In this document: piece after piece, positions 1 through 10,656 of the stretch
Position numbering within the stretch: position 1 is the first letter of the stretch
Layout of the letters: each line of letters starts with the position of its first letter
Source of the DNA: Hymenopellis radicata
Lineage: Eukaryota; Basidiomycota; Agaricomycetes; Agaricales; Physalacriaceae
Length of the DNA stretch: 21,211 nucleotides
Assembly (NCBI GenBank): GCA_015501595.1
Contig: JADNRX010000825.1
Span: 1-21,211 of the forward strand
Reading direction: 5' to 3'
Program-made: the position numbers and the translations under genes
Notes under the pieces: model-generated
Database searches by the model: none
Told to the model about the DNA's origin: nothing
What the model saw: the letters and a program-made list of their open reading frames with translations, nothing else

Positions 1-78
1 CTCCGCTCTGTCTGTATGCTGCAGTATGCACAACGACCAACACCTGGTCCGGTACATTACAACTTACGACTAGGTCTA

Positions 79-100
79 GATCAAAGTGTCAGCTTTGATC
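79..100. repeat. Inverted repeat, 8-bp arms (duplicated at 11629-11650)
   Basis: GATCAAAG (79-86) and CTTTGATC (93-100) are perfect reverse complements around a 6-base loop. It lies in the noncoding flank and is kept unchanged in the right duplicate. No function can be assigned; it could be a chance hairpin or part of an old element end. Confidence 0.5.
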
Positions 101-1140
101 GAGTCTGCCTAAGGGAGACTAGAGATGAGGGACTCGGAGCTCTACTGCTGTCCCATTGTGTACGTCAGTCCGAGTTTTTGGTAGGTATATGCCCCCCCTC
201 CTTCAAAGATGTCCCGCTGGTCCCATCTAGTAGACTGTAGTGACAGTGTAGTGTTACTTAGTTCCACACTGGCTGGATCCCACTCAGTCGATCGCGGGCT
301 AAGCCCAGGGTGTCAGAGGCTCCCTCACCTGCAGCTTGCCATAAACATATATGTTCTGGGCATGTTCTTAGACTCACCAAGTGAGCATCTATGAAAAAAA
401 GACCTCTGAGTCACCTGAGGTGGAATCCTGGTGGACTGTTCTCAGGCTCAACAAATAACAGTTTGTCTACCGGAGCATCAGGATGAAGAACAGATGAGAA
501 TTGATTAGAGGGGACATTCATAAAGGGCGAATTTTCATTGTTAAGATCCACCAAATAAACCACATTGTTAGGAAATCACTGTTGAACTTGCGACAAGTGC
601 ATTTCGTGCACCTCAGCACTCTGCCTCATCCAACAGGGTTCCTGAGCTACTCTATTGGGGAAAATCTGTTGTCAGGGCATCAGCGTTAGTGAACTCTTGC
701 CAGTGGCTGTTCAAGGACAGCTTTATTTGTGGTAAACTACGTGGTACGTAGTCGTAGGGAGAAGGACACGGCCTTTGCAGACAAGTTCGAGGCGAGTTAG
801 CAAGCCATCGAGTTTCCATCAACTCCATCGCCCGATTTGGCATCGAGTCGAGTCGAGCCGATTTCAGTGTTCGAGTTCAGTTCGACTTACCTCTGGCCAC
901 TTGCTCAGCACCGTTTCAGCATGGATTTGGCACCATTCACTGCTGTAGTCTCGTGAACCCAGTCAACTGACAGATCTATTATCCCATTAAATGCCCAGTA
1001 AGGATATCAATAGGTGAAGAATACACTACGAAAAAGGTAGTAAATACAGTAACGTCAACGTAAGTAAATGTGTCTATGCGTGTACAGTGAGTGAATGCAG
1101 TCCATCATGATCATGTGGCGTAATTTCAACTAGTGTCCGT

Positions 1141-2343
1141 TCATTGCCGGAAGGGGTTGCGGGATCCCCCAGTCTGATTCGGCTCCATCCAGTACGCACC
1201 GCGCGTCGGCGGGGAGACTGGGGAATCAGATCGGACTGCGTACGCATAGGCTTGCGCGTCCGTGCGCGGAGGCGGTGGCAGTAGCTCAGGTGATCCGCTG
1301 AACGAACCCGTGCTTGCCGAGAATCGCGACGTCAGGTCCTTCTTCAGCGGCTGGCGTACGTCTGGCGTCTGGCGCGGCTTCCCCGTGACCTGCGAGTAAA
1401 TCGAGGGACCAGACAGCACACTCGCGTTGTCAGGGATGGGCGCTAACAAGCCGTTCTGCGTATGCAGGTGATGGTGATGGTGGTGATGGCTGTGTTTGGA
1501 CGGAGCCCGCGACGTGTCGTCGCGCATGTAAGAGCCAACAATCTTCTCGATGGTCTGACCGTGGCTGTACCGCGCTTCCTCCGCGTTCTTCAGCTTCATG
1601 AGCTTCATCTCCTCGCTTTCCATCTCCGGATACGCCTTCGGCTTCGATTGTGCCCGAAAAGTTTCTCCCGAATCGGACAAGTCTGTATCGCCAGGTGTCC
1701 TTGTGGGGCAAGTTCTTGGCAGACGCAAACATCGCTGTGCGCTTCGCACGTTGCTTACGAGCACGCCGGCGCCAAAGCATCAAAATCGCCAAGAATATGA
1801 ACGCACACCCCAACGCCATCAACAAGATCTGCCACCATTCCAGTTTATGCCCGCTGTTCGACGTGATCGTGGTAGGATCCGAGACTCCAGTGATGGACGG
1901 CAGAGGACTACTTGAACTCGTCCCAGATGCTTTCGGCACCTCCACAAGCTCCGATAAGCAGACACCGAGACCTGAAACTACACTCGTGCCATCCGCGCAG
2001 TTCGCAGCAACACATGATCCAGAACGAAGAACGTTGTCTGAACTGCACGATAAGCACTGGTTCGAACTGCTTCCATAACAGCTTGAACAGCTAGAGTCGC
2101 ATGATTTGCAGGACCCGCTGTCGTATCAAAAAACTGCGATGAGCTGCATGTTGGCAGGCAGCGTCCGTTGTTAAGAACTGGGCGATCCGAAGGCAGGTCG
2201 AGCATTCGTTGAAAGAGCCACCAGAACACGTAGCGCAATCGGGATGGCACGTTAAACACGTCCCGGAGTCCTTCTTAAAAGTACCTGATGGACACGACGC
2301 AACACAAGTCCGAGTTGACTGTTGGGAGAGAACGAGGCCAAAC
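1141..2343 (-). pseudogene. Truncated, frameshifted copy of the Cys-rich membrane protein gene
   Basis: This is the left duplicate of the last exon of the gene at 12692-15616. It keeps the stop codon at 1141-1143, the Pro/Ser-rich tail, the His tract, the transmembrane helix and part of the furin-like Cys repeats. Compared with the intact copy it lacks single C residues at about 1635 and 1667, which throw the juxtamembrane part out of frame just after the segment ending RLVRFG. It has further single-base losses near 2116 and 2192 and a 10-base loss at 2310. Everything upstream is gone: the signal peptide, the EGF-like part, exons 1-5 and the first Cys repeat of exon 6. No promoter or start codon remains. 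The C-run differences alone could be sequencing error, but the truncation and the other indels make a pseudogene the clear reading. Confidence 0.9.
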
Positions 2344-3440
2344 TTCTCACGCAGTAGATTTTCAGTCTATACTGGAAATGAACCAAATAAGGAAAGGGAT
2401 TTGCAGCCGCTGGCAGCCGAGACGCGTCAAGTTTGCAACGACCCGCGTCTTTTTTCAAAAAATCACTCAAGTCCAACTTCATTTTTGGAAAATTTGTCAA
2501 TAGTTTCCCCTCCCGAAGGCATCAGGGAGCAAAACAAAGAAGTGGGGGTACACAAATCATACTACAGAGGTGCGTGACCTCGTATAGACAATGTGGCGTA
2601 CAAAAAAAGAAATCCGGTCCCAACTGTGCGGTTGCTGGGGTCGCGACATTCATTCAAGCACGCTCAGACCACCAGGAGGCCGCACAGTCCACAAGGGCGG
2701 TCGTCATCACCGTGGCACCGGACTAGAGGGAGGACACCTATGGGGGGAAAACTGGGGGAACTTGGCTGGCGTCCGAGCCCTCTTTATACTCCCTGGTGGT
2801 GGCAGTGCTGTTGGTTCGTTTGTTGATTGATCAGGTGGTCTGACGACACAGGCGCTTGTTAGACTTTGTCCTGACCCGAACTGTGATTTCGAGTGTCGTC
2901 TGTTTCCCGTCCCCTCACCACGACATGAAAGGCCTTCTCAGCAGCTCTTGAATGATGTATATATGTCTGTATTTTCTACCATACGACATTGCAGATTGAA
3001 GACTCAAGTCCTGGCTGTCCGTCGACCGCGGCGCAAAAGTGTGGCACGATAAATTCCCCTGGCAACGCACACTCACATCTAAGCCGAATTGGTCTGAACA
3101 CATCTTGAGAATCTTAGCAATGTCTATCCCTTGTGTGCGATTGAAATCCCCTTGCAAATCCAAACTCAATGCATGTAAAATCATCTCAAAACACTCGGTG
3201 GAAAGAGAACAACACGCAAGACATGTTCACCAAATACGCATGCTCAGGTCCCTCTATTGAAAGCTTGAAGCTACGGTGATCGCGGCTCCCTGGACTTGTC
3301 GGATTTCTTACAGCACTCCTTCGCCCACCATCACTCTACCGCACACGTCGTCGTTGTCGAGAAAGTGCTCTCCACAACCCGTCCCAATTCCTCCATAACC
3401 GAAATCAGAATCGTGCCGCCATCAAATTTCCCAGACAGGC
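2344..3440. other. No gene recognised, unique sequence after the duplication break
   Basis: After the duplication breakpoint the sequence no longer resembles the right copy, where the Cys-rich gene continues. The open frames here are short (at most about 120 codons), overlap on both strands and contain no motif I recognise. I see no RNA gene and no clear repeat. Confidence 0.5.
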
Positions 3441-3445
3441 CTTGA

Positions 3446-4220
3446 GACGATGGCGGCAAAGTGTTGCTCGCCGCAGGGCAAAAAGTTCGTGAAATTCTGA
3501 CTCGCTCTTGACGCTCCTTGAATCTAACGGCTTTCGTGTCAGTCTTCGTGGTCAGTCTTACCTTTTCTTTGAATGTCGCCCTCCCTCAATTTGTCCAGAT
3601 TTCGATTCGACTTGCCGACCGACACCAGAGGAAGTGGCGGTGAGGTCTCGAAAGACGAGTGGGGTGGCTTGAGGTTCGCACCAGTTTACCTTTCCGCAGG
3701 TACCTACTGATAAATGAAGCCAGTTCCTCAAAGACTTTATTCCTCCAAGCTACCCACCAATCGGAAACAGTTTCTTCAGCTTCGGGCAGCAAGATGTCGC
3801 TCGCCGCGGGGCAAAGAGGTTAGGTGAATTTGCCTCTATTTCCGCTGTAAATCTGACAGTTTTCGTGTTAGTTCGTCTTCACCATGGAAACGGTGAGATT
3901 TACTGTTGCAGCCTCTCACTTCGTCCAGAATTAAGCGCGATACACCGAGTGATGCGACGACGAGCTCCGGAGTGGTGTCGCTTCCAACGAGGGCTCAAGG
4001 TATGCCGATATCAACGTACAAGATGTAGATCTGAGATCAGTTCCCGTAGCCATTCGGTATGTTTACCTTCTCCTTGCATTTCCTTCCAACTCAAATGGCA
4101 CAGATTTGATATCGGGGGTTTCACCGCCTCCTGAATACACGAAACCCCATCGTAACCGACCGAGAACGAGGAGAGCGAGATGTCGGCTCGCCGCGGGGCA
4201 AAAGTTCGTGAAATTTTGGT
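3446..4220 (+). repeat. Diverged tandem repeat, three copies of a GCTCGCCGCRGGGCAAA block
   Basis: Near-identical blocks start at 3466, 3799 and 4186, so the spacing is 333 and 387 bases. The first and third copies match over about 34 bases, continuing through AAAGTTCGTGAAATT; the second diverges after the GGGCAAA. Each block is followed 80-100 bases later by a splice-donor-like stretch with downstream similarity (3555, 3893, 4284: GGTSAG followed by TTAC). A shared GAGGTTCG block recurs at about 3672, 4410 and 4535. This looks like a tandemly duplicated short coding unit that has decayed. No continuous reading frame survives across a unit. Confidence 0.6.
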
Positions 4221-4737
4221 TCCTTCACCACGTTGAATCTGCTAAACTCATCGTCAGTTTCTCGGCATATTTGGGCTTGAAAATGGTGAGTTTTACCTTC
4301 TCTTCAGATACCATGTCGTCTCAATTTGCGCAGAATCGGACTCGGCGGTCCTGTCGCGCTCAACAGCCTGAGCCAAGTTGCTGAACTGTGTCGCTTTCCG
4401 CGGGTCTTGAGGTTCGCACATTTTCGCATTTTCATTCTGCTCAATCTTGACGAGTTCTTCTTTAGTTGTGGGGGCCTTCCGACGTGTCCAGCATTGAGAG
4501 GTAATGGGTACTATTAGAATCTGTTATCGGGACTTGAGGTTCGTGCTAGTCTAACTTCCGTTTCCTTCTGTTCTAACACTTCCACATCAGTTCGAGGAAT
4601 ATCTATTAGCGAAAGGTAAATCTCACCTACATTCCGAATCCGCGTTACCTCAACATGTTGCAGAACCGTTATCGGATGGCCCTGCTGGAGAAACGGGGTC
4701 GTGACCCACGCCGAACACACAAAGCAACGCGACTACA

Positions 4738-6180
4738 TCCGGACTTGATGAAGATCCTAGATCTGGACAAATCGAATTATCAATTCCGCGGGCTCAAACG
4801 AATGGAGGTATGTCACCTTCTGGTTCAACTTTGAAAGTTGAACATCTGCGTTAGGGAATTACAGAGAGGACGACGACAACAGCGCGAGGCGAGTACGAGT
4901 ACTCCCGATTGTCTCGTCTTCATCACCCGTGCGAATCTCGCTCCATGCCAACTTGGACTCACACAGGACGACAAAGTTTCCCCCCGCAAGTGCAGCGACA
5001 AAGCGAATAACCGAGAAAAAGGTTGAACTTCTCATTATTCACCCCATCCAGTGCTAATCGATCCGTAGCAACGAGCATGACTTCCAAGAAACGACGCCAC
5101 AAATAAATTAGAACCGCACATCAGCGAGTTCGCCCCATTTGGACCGTGATTCCGATCTGGATCTGAGGGAATTAATTACGAAGTCCGCGGTCTCGGCTGA
5201 GCATGGTACGTCACCTTTTGAACCATCTTCGAAAGTTGAACATACCAACTAGGAAATAATCAACAATAGCCCCAAGAGCTGCGAGCACAGAGGGATACGA
5301 CTTACCGGGAACTCTCTTAAACGTCGCTCTCCGCATTTCTCACGCCCAACGCAGCGTACAGTCCGACATCAACACCACACCACCTATGAACCACCGAGTC
5401 CACCCTCGCTTTTATGCCGTCAGGAGCGGCGCGAATAGACGTCTCAAATGGTAGGCTATTCGTCTATCGAGTGGCGACGTTACTGACGCCGTCCTAGGCC
5501 CGACGACAAGTCGAACCATTTACCGCGACGACGCCACACTGTAAATCCAACCAACAAGTTCCCCCTATTCGGACTCCAGAGCGAAGCGGATCTACAGGTA
5601 TAATCAATCACGCGGAAGGTTTCAAGAGTAGGAACGAAGGTACGTTACCTTTAATTGTCATCATGTTCAAAAGTTGAACATGACTGTTTAGGAAATTCTG
5701 CGCGACTTCCGCCAGGCCATGCTCAAAGGACGGAGCGATTGATTTGCAAGGACATCTCGAACTCGGCTTGCATCGCCCGACCCGCACGCTCGTCGGCTCA
5801 ACTCCAGAGGACATCGAGCTCATCCTCGTCGACTTCGGGGAAGAGTGGTGTTCCAAATGGGGGCGATTAACAGGGAAGGGCGGAAATGATGCGAGTAAGA
5901 TTTCTCGACACAGATCCAGATCTGGTCGAGTTCCCTGAGCCGGGAATCCGCGAAAGAAAGAAGAGGTACGTACTCACTGTTTATACTCCTCATTCATTCG
6001 CAGCCTAACGACAGGCCTAGGGCCTCCATTCACAAGTCCGAATCCTCACAAAATGACGGCGACGCCGTATTCCACCTCCAGGACGAAGCAAATGTGTCCA
6101 AGTTGGCGCGTAGTCCGAGTTCGTCGCTGCGATGAACAAATCCGACATCCTTGGTACGTACCTTGTCTCTTATCGTTCGA
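4738..6180 (+). repeat. Tandem exon-intron modules with homologous introns
   Basis: Three 47-52-base intron-like segments at 4808-4854, 5206-5252 and 5640-5691 share the donor GTAYGTYACCTT, the internal block AAGTTGAACAT and a TAG acceptor followed by GGAAT or GAAAT. Spacing is 398 and 434 bases. The exon-like block before them is also related and can be read with Asp-rich peptides: DRDSDLDL at about 5147, LDTDPDL at about 5902, VQDVDL at about 4017, LDLD at about 4756. The block after the acceptor starts with Glu-Ile/Leu in each copy. Further degenerate members appear at 5965 and 6153 (donors), and 7558-7590 repeats the intron tail. The modules contain stops and do not join into a gene I can defend. 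A multi-exon gene grown by internal duplication, or an array of decayed gene copies, would both fit. Confidence 0.55.
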
Positions 6181-8200
6181 GTTTCATCAATGACGCTAGT
6201 TTAAGATCGTCATTTATCCCGTCTTTTTTGTGCTGACTGGCGGAGGCGTTTGGAAAGCCGGTGATGAAGTCGGGGTTGAGGTCGGGAGGGACGAAGTCGA
6301 TGGACGCGTTCTCGGCGCCTTACGCGCCTCGAGCTGGTAGAACAACAGTAGAATATCATTTCCTACTGTACAGATATCCGTTGTAGTATGGTGAAGGGCC
6401 GAGAAATCTAAAATTTATCAGAAGAACGAGCTGGAAACAAAAGATGGGAAAATAATACCTCCAAAATCAAACTAGGCGACTGTTCAGCACCGCTTTAAGT
6501 GTCATCGACGACGATAGCAGCGCTCCATAGCACCAGAAGACCGCCAAAGAGCGGCATAATGTTCCTGGACACGATGTTGAAATGTCAACAAAGTTCAAAC
6601 TTACGATAAGGATCCGCACTCACCATAGCACGCGGTTCTCCCTTACGTCTCATTAAAGATTCTTCGAACGTCGCCACAACGCGTACGAGCAACCTAATTC
6701 ACAGTAAGCCGAAAACCACTCTTGTATCATTTAAATGAAAGCTTACCTTCAGCTTCCGAGGGTTTCCACAACGGCATTATCATTCCAGGGCGCTATGTCG
6801 CTTCCATATAGTCCGCGGTCGGCGCAGAAGGTCCAGGCATCGTCGTCGTTGCGGGGTGTCAGAGCGATGCTGTGATGGTGGTATGAGCGCAAGTTCCTAT
6901 TCGGGCAAACCCGAGTGATCGACGGGACTTGTGCTCGTACTCTCACCACGCCGACTTCGTTTCTGGCGTCAAATAAATTCTGACTTGCTCTTCAGCTTTG
7001 TACGCCTTCCCTGGTTCGGAATCTACCCTTCAAGAGTCTCGGCAGACATCCCGACGGTTCTAGGGCGCGACAACGCGTCAAACGCGTCTTATTCAACTTT
7101 TGACGGCCACTCCTCTTTCCGCTTCCGTCCATTTCGAGTTCAGCTATCTATGACGAGGCGCTCGGGTGCCTCCACAACTCAATCTTATCGTGTCGGGACC
7201 GGCAGCCTGGGAACTTGGACGGCGCTGACGCGGCTTTTCAACCTTACCTCCATCCCCATCTCATTTTGGTCTGGGCTCCATTTCCACGGGACATTCATAC
7301 TTGACGTCGTTAACGCGACTATTACACCACCCTGGAACAATAATCTCGGCATCATCTTCGCGAGAATGTCTCGAACGAGCTCTATGCTCATGGACGCGGA
7401 TATGCCAATTCTATTCAAAATTGTAAGTACCCTCGTTCCTGTACCGCGTTGGCTGATGATTCTTTTTAGAGTTTTTACAAGAATGTCTAAATCCGCAGAC
7501 CGCGCGGTCTGGTGATTTGAGTAACGCAATGTTGCTCATTTTTCAAGTTCGCGCCTGGAACCCGTTCTTCGAAAGTTCAATTAGGATTTCGCATTTACAT
7601 AGCGGAGATACAATTGACTAGGCGAACGTGACGACGACTTTCCTCGGCGTGCTCTCCTCGAATGTCGGATTTCTCGACACTTTGAAAATGGAGGGTGGAC
7701 GGAATTCCGAGTTTCGAGTTGGATTTGGGCTTTTACGTGGCGGCGTTGGGATGGGGACGATGATTCTTCTTGGCACGATGCGACATTGCAAACGTTATCG
7801 TTTTGGGAGTGGAAGAGATCTCGATTCGGGGTGCTGTAATGTTCCTGCATGGTACGTTCCAATTTCGATTCTTGCCCCACGCTCGCTCATAATAGCCCAG
7901 GATTATCGTACAATTTCATCTACCATATCATCCTACATCCTCGCTTTGTTATACTTTGAATCAACACCTTTTCCAAAACCAACTTACGTGTGGCGCTGAA
8001 TCCAACATTCCTCAAATCCGGTTCCCAAAGCCAAATCGATAGCTTGGAAACGCGGACGTCATACCCCTAGAATTACCCCTCCTCGGATACCGGCAGATCT
8101 GGATCTGGTTCGGACGACTTTGGATATAACCCAACGCGGACGTGGGATCCCCCAGTTCTTTCTTGCCTTCCCCCACTTTGACCTCTACGCTGTCCAACTA
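6181..8200. other. No convincing gene; overlapping open frames on both strands
   Basis: The longest open frame is 6931-7515 on the plus strand (194 codons). The opposite strand (7185-7529) and another plus frame (to a stop near 7308) are open over much of the same stretch, and none has a recognisable domain. The plus strand is rich in pyrimidines, which lowers stop-codon frequency and makes open frames weak evidence. A donor-like GTAAGT at 7423 and GTACGT at 7853, and a copy of the repeat intron tail at 7558-7590, suggest remnants of the same module family as 4738-6180. Confidence 0.4.
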
Positions 8201-8953
8201 CGACCACGATGGACTCGACGGCGGACCTGTCCTCATCAACGTCGCTCCCTCGCCAACGTCTTGTCGAGATTACGAGCTTCATGTCCGCCATATGGTGAGC
8301 TGCTTCTGACCATCATGTTGAACTTGTCGCTCACCGACAATCAGCGCGCTCTTCTCGATGGTGTCTATCGCTACAACGCCTGCTGTCTTCTTGAATCCGG
8401 ACTTGACTGGACGCTGGCCGACAGCTTGGACTCGATGTCGACCGCCGTCGAGGGCAGTGTGTTCGACTTGGCGCATTGGCGCGCCCACGGCGGATGACTG
8501 TCGGGATACGTGAGGTCACGGTACGTTGGTTTCTTGGTTCGGATTGTTTGTTGATTGCAAATTTTGTTCATAGATGACCCGCCTTCAACTTGAACATATC
8601 CCTTTGCCAGGGCCTCTCATCCTCTTACCCTCCGTAAGTCTTCTTGTTCTCGTGTCCTCCGTCGTCGTTGATTGGACTTAGCCTTTGATGTCGCAGCTCT
8701 CTGTTCAAGCCGCCGACTACATTCGAGGTATGTTGGTTATCTTCGTCTATATCCGTGTTGTGCTCATTGTATCTTGATAGTTTTCTACCTGTGACGACCG
8801 TCCAGCCTTCACCTTCATGAACATTGTCGACCTCGTCTCCAGCCTCGTTGAGTTCAACGTCTATCACGGCTACGTTCATCCTCATCGCCATGGCTTCCCT
8901 CAACGACTACGCTGTCAACTGGGATCTCGGCTTGAACATCATCTTGTCAGGCC

Positions 8954-9923
8954 ATGGTACGTTGACGGTCTCCCTGGTCCAGACTGCTTGTTGATTGTTT
9001 ACCATGTCACTAGATTGTGATCACCGTCGACCTTACCTTTGATATCATCTTCAAACTCTCCTTGCCTGACTCGTTATGTCGACGGCTATCAGGTACATTT
9101 GCCCTCGTCTCCGTGTACTCATGTCTTTCTAGTCTTGACCGTCGTATTCAACCTTGTGTTTCGACGTCGTCTAACACCTGTCTTTGTCCTCGTTGGTGGC
9201 ACTAGTAAGTTAATCTTGCTCGGCGTCCTTGGAACCCTTACTCACATTCTCAACAGTCTGGCTTCGATCCTTGCTGTGTTCTCTCCACAGCTGTGCCGTC
9301 GACTGTGACCTCGTCTTTGCTGTCGTCTGTTTCTCGTCGACGCCGTCATGGTAAGCTCATCTCCGACATCGTGTTGTGAACAGTTACTTACCACACCTCG
9401 ATAGTCTTCTGACTTGGCACTTTTCTTTGCTCCTCGTCGTAGTCGTCGTCTTCGCATTCGCCGGCGCTGAGGTATGTCGCCTTCTTTTGCACGCTGCTTC
9501 TCTTTCCGACGTTCTCGACCTGCAGACTGGTCAACTTGTCGATGATCTGTCTCCTCGGGTACGTATTTTGCTCCTTTCAATTTTGGTTTATTCACAGGAT
9601 CGCGTCTCTCGTAGTGTCCAACTGGTGCGTATAGCCCTCATTTCGTCCGGTGTGTTTTGACGAGTTCTTGACAGTTGTCGCTCCCCGAACGCTTTCGAAT
9701 TCTGAATGGTCGGTATGTCTGTTCCTAAGGCGGTGTTGTTGAAATCTGACCTTGCAGGAGATTTCGAGACAAGTCACTTGGGCTGGTAAGTTTCCATTTA
9801 ACTCGGTGATTCGGGCGAGAAATTGACGACTTGCCCAGGCTGCCTCGAAAAGGACTTGGAAAGGTAAGCTGATTCTTTGTCTCACTCACGACGTGCTCTA
9901 ACGGATGCGTTTGGGCAGGTTGA
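8954..9923 (+). CDS. Putative micro-exon gene for a small membrane protein (unrecognised)
   Basis: Eleven exon blocks joined by GT...AG introns of 39-57 bases give one open frame of 156 codons. Exons: 8954-8956, 9014-9092, 9133-9204, 9257-9350, 9405-9471, 9526-9558, 9598-9624, 9675-9712, 9758-9785, 9839-9863, 9919-9923 (stop TGA 9921-9923). The start is the ATG at the very end of the first exon, because a stop lies just upstream in frame. The product would have hydrophobic stretches, one reading LTVVFNLVF and later LLLVVVVVFAFAGAE. I recognise no family. Cautions: the plus strand is pyrimidine-rich and so poor in stops; the downstream exons also support a second frame; and splice sites were chosen by eye. 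It could equally be the wreck of a larger gene or a noncoding spliced RNA. Similar exon-like blocks continue upstream (8574-8633, 8697-8727). Confidence 0.25.
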
Positions 9924-10135
9924 ACCCTGTCACCTCGAAAAGGACAATACTACTTGCAAGTACTCGTTCTAAACTGTCATTCCGGTCACTAACGATGGCT
10001 TTACAGAATGAAAATGGTCAAACTTGTGTATTTTCAAGGGTATGTACATTTTGGGGAACTACGCGGTACGAATACTGACAAAGTGTCTACAGGATGTTTG
10101 AGTCGAGTAGAGTAGTACAAACGAAAGTAACATGA
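9706..10135 (+). CDS. Alternative overlapping small spliced ORF, 58 residues
   Basis: The same splice chain read in another frame opens at ATG 9706. It runs through exons 9706-9712, 9758-9785, 9839-9863, 9919-9959, 10007-10039 and 10093-10135 to TGA 10133-10135, with introns of 45-55 bases. The start reads MVGDFETSHLGW and the end KMKMVKLVYFQG and onward. It shares exons with the ORF ending at 9923, so at most one of the two is likely the main product. The run of clean GT...AG introns beyond 9923 suggests that transcription and splicing extend to about 10135. No family is recognised. Confidence 0.2.
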
Positions 10136-10656
10136 GTACTTTGGGCGGGTAGAGTAAGGGCGGAAATGGGGCTCGCGGCAGATTGGATGATTAGGGTAGT
10201 AGTTGTCGCTACAGGCTGACGCTGACGTCGGGGCATGTGTCGTTGCCGTCGTAAGGGGTCGTCGTCGCTATACGTCTCAATGCGGAAGGCAGCGGCGTCC
10301 ATGGAGGCAAAGATGTCGATAGGGTGTTGCGGGTAGTCGTGGTCGAAAGGAGAGAAGGCGAAGATGAAGGCGTGTCGTCCGCGGCATAAGAGATGTCGCC
10401 GTTGTCCGCGTCGAGAGACAGCCCTGGTTATCGAAACAAGAGGCAGCCCACTCAGAGGCGGGAAGACACTCCCGGGCTCTCACAACCTGCAAAGCACCCC
10501 CCGAGAGGAACCTAGGTACATAGTGTGAGGATCATCCGAAGAAGAAGACACTAACACGCACCTATCCAAGCCTCCCATCTCTGCCCAATGACCTCCTCGC
10601 CGAAGCGCCTGAATGCTGACACGCGTCGACTCGCCCTCGAGGATGTCCTGGAAAAC
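10136..10656. other. Region downstream of the PP2C-like ORF, no defined gene
   Basis: On the minus strand all three frames are open for long parts of 10090-10490; one contains residues such as HPIDIFASMDAAAF followed by an acidic patch. This may be the 3' part of a former multi-exon gene continuing from the PP2C-like exons, but it shows none of the later PP2C motifs. A possible minus-strand intron runs from about 10562 to 10515 (GTGCGT...CTAG). I could not build a frame that joins it convincingly. Confidence 0.3.

Larger units (their letters stand above)
1..2343. repeat. Segmental duplication, left copy (partner 11551-13917)
   Basis: Bases 1-2343 can be laid base by base on 11551-13917 with an offset of 11550, then 11551 after a C run that is 7 long here and 8 long in the partner. 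Up to about 2030 I count only two substitutions (1015 T/C, 1090 A/C) and three single-C length differences (192-198, 1635-1636, 1667-1669). From 2035 on, differences cluster: substitutions at 2035, 2061, 2111, 2140, 2265 and 2286, single-base losses near 2116 and 2192, a 10-base gap at 2310 and a further gap near 2326. Similarity ends near 2343. The copy reaches base 1, so its true left end is outside the window. Confidence 0.95.

Noticed and set aside
1..1140. A transposable element carrying the duplicated flank
   Set aside because: No terminal inverted repeats, target-site duplications, transposase or reverse transcriptase could be seen at the reachable boundaries; the left end is outside the window.
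3440..6200. CRISPR array or satellite DNA
   Set aside because: Repeats are long, uneven in spacing and diverged, with splice-like signals; the organism is a fungus.
6931..7515. A 194-codon plus-strand open frame as a real gene, including a GLHFHG peptide that faintly recalls multicopper oxidases
   Set aside because: The peptide lacks the rest of the copper-binding pattern, other frames and the opposite strand are equally open, and no domain is recognisable.
8817..9020. Unspliced 67-codon open frame
   Set aside because: It runs through a good GTACGT...TAG intron (8957-9013) and has no recognisable content; low stop frequency on the pyrimidine-rich strand explains it.
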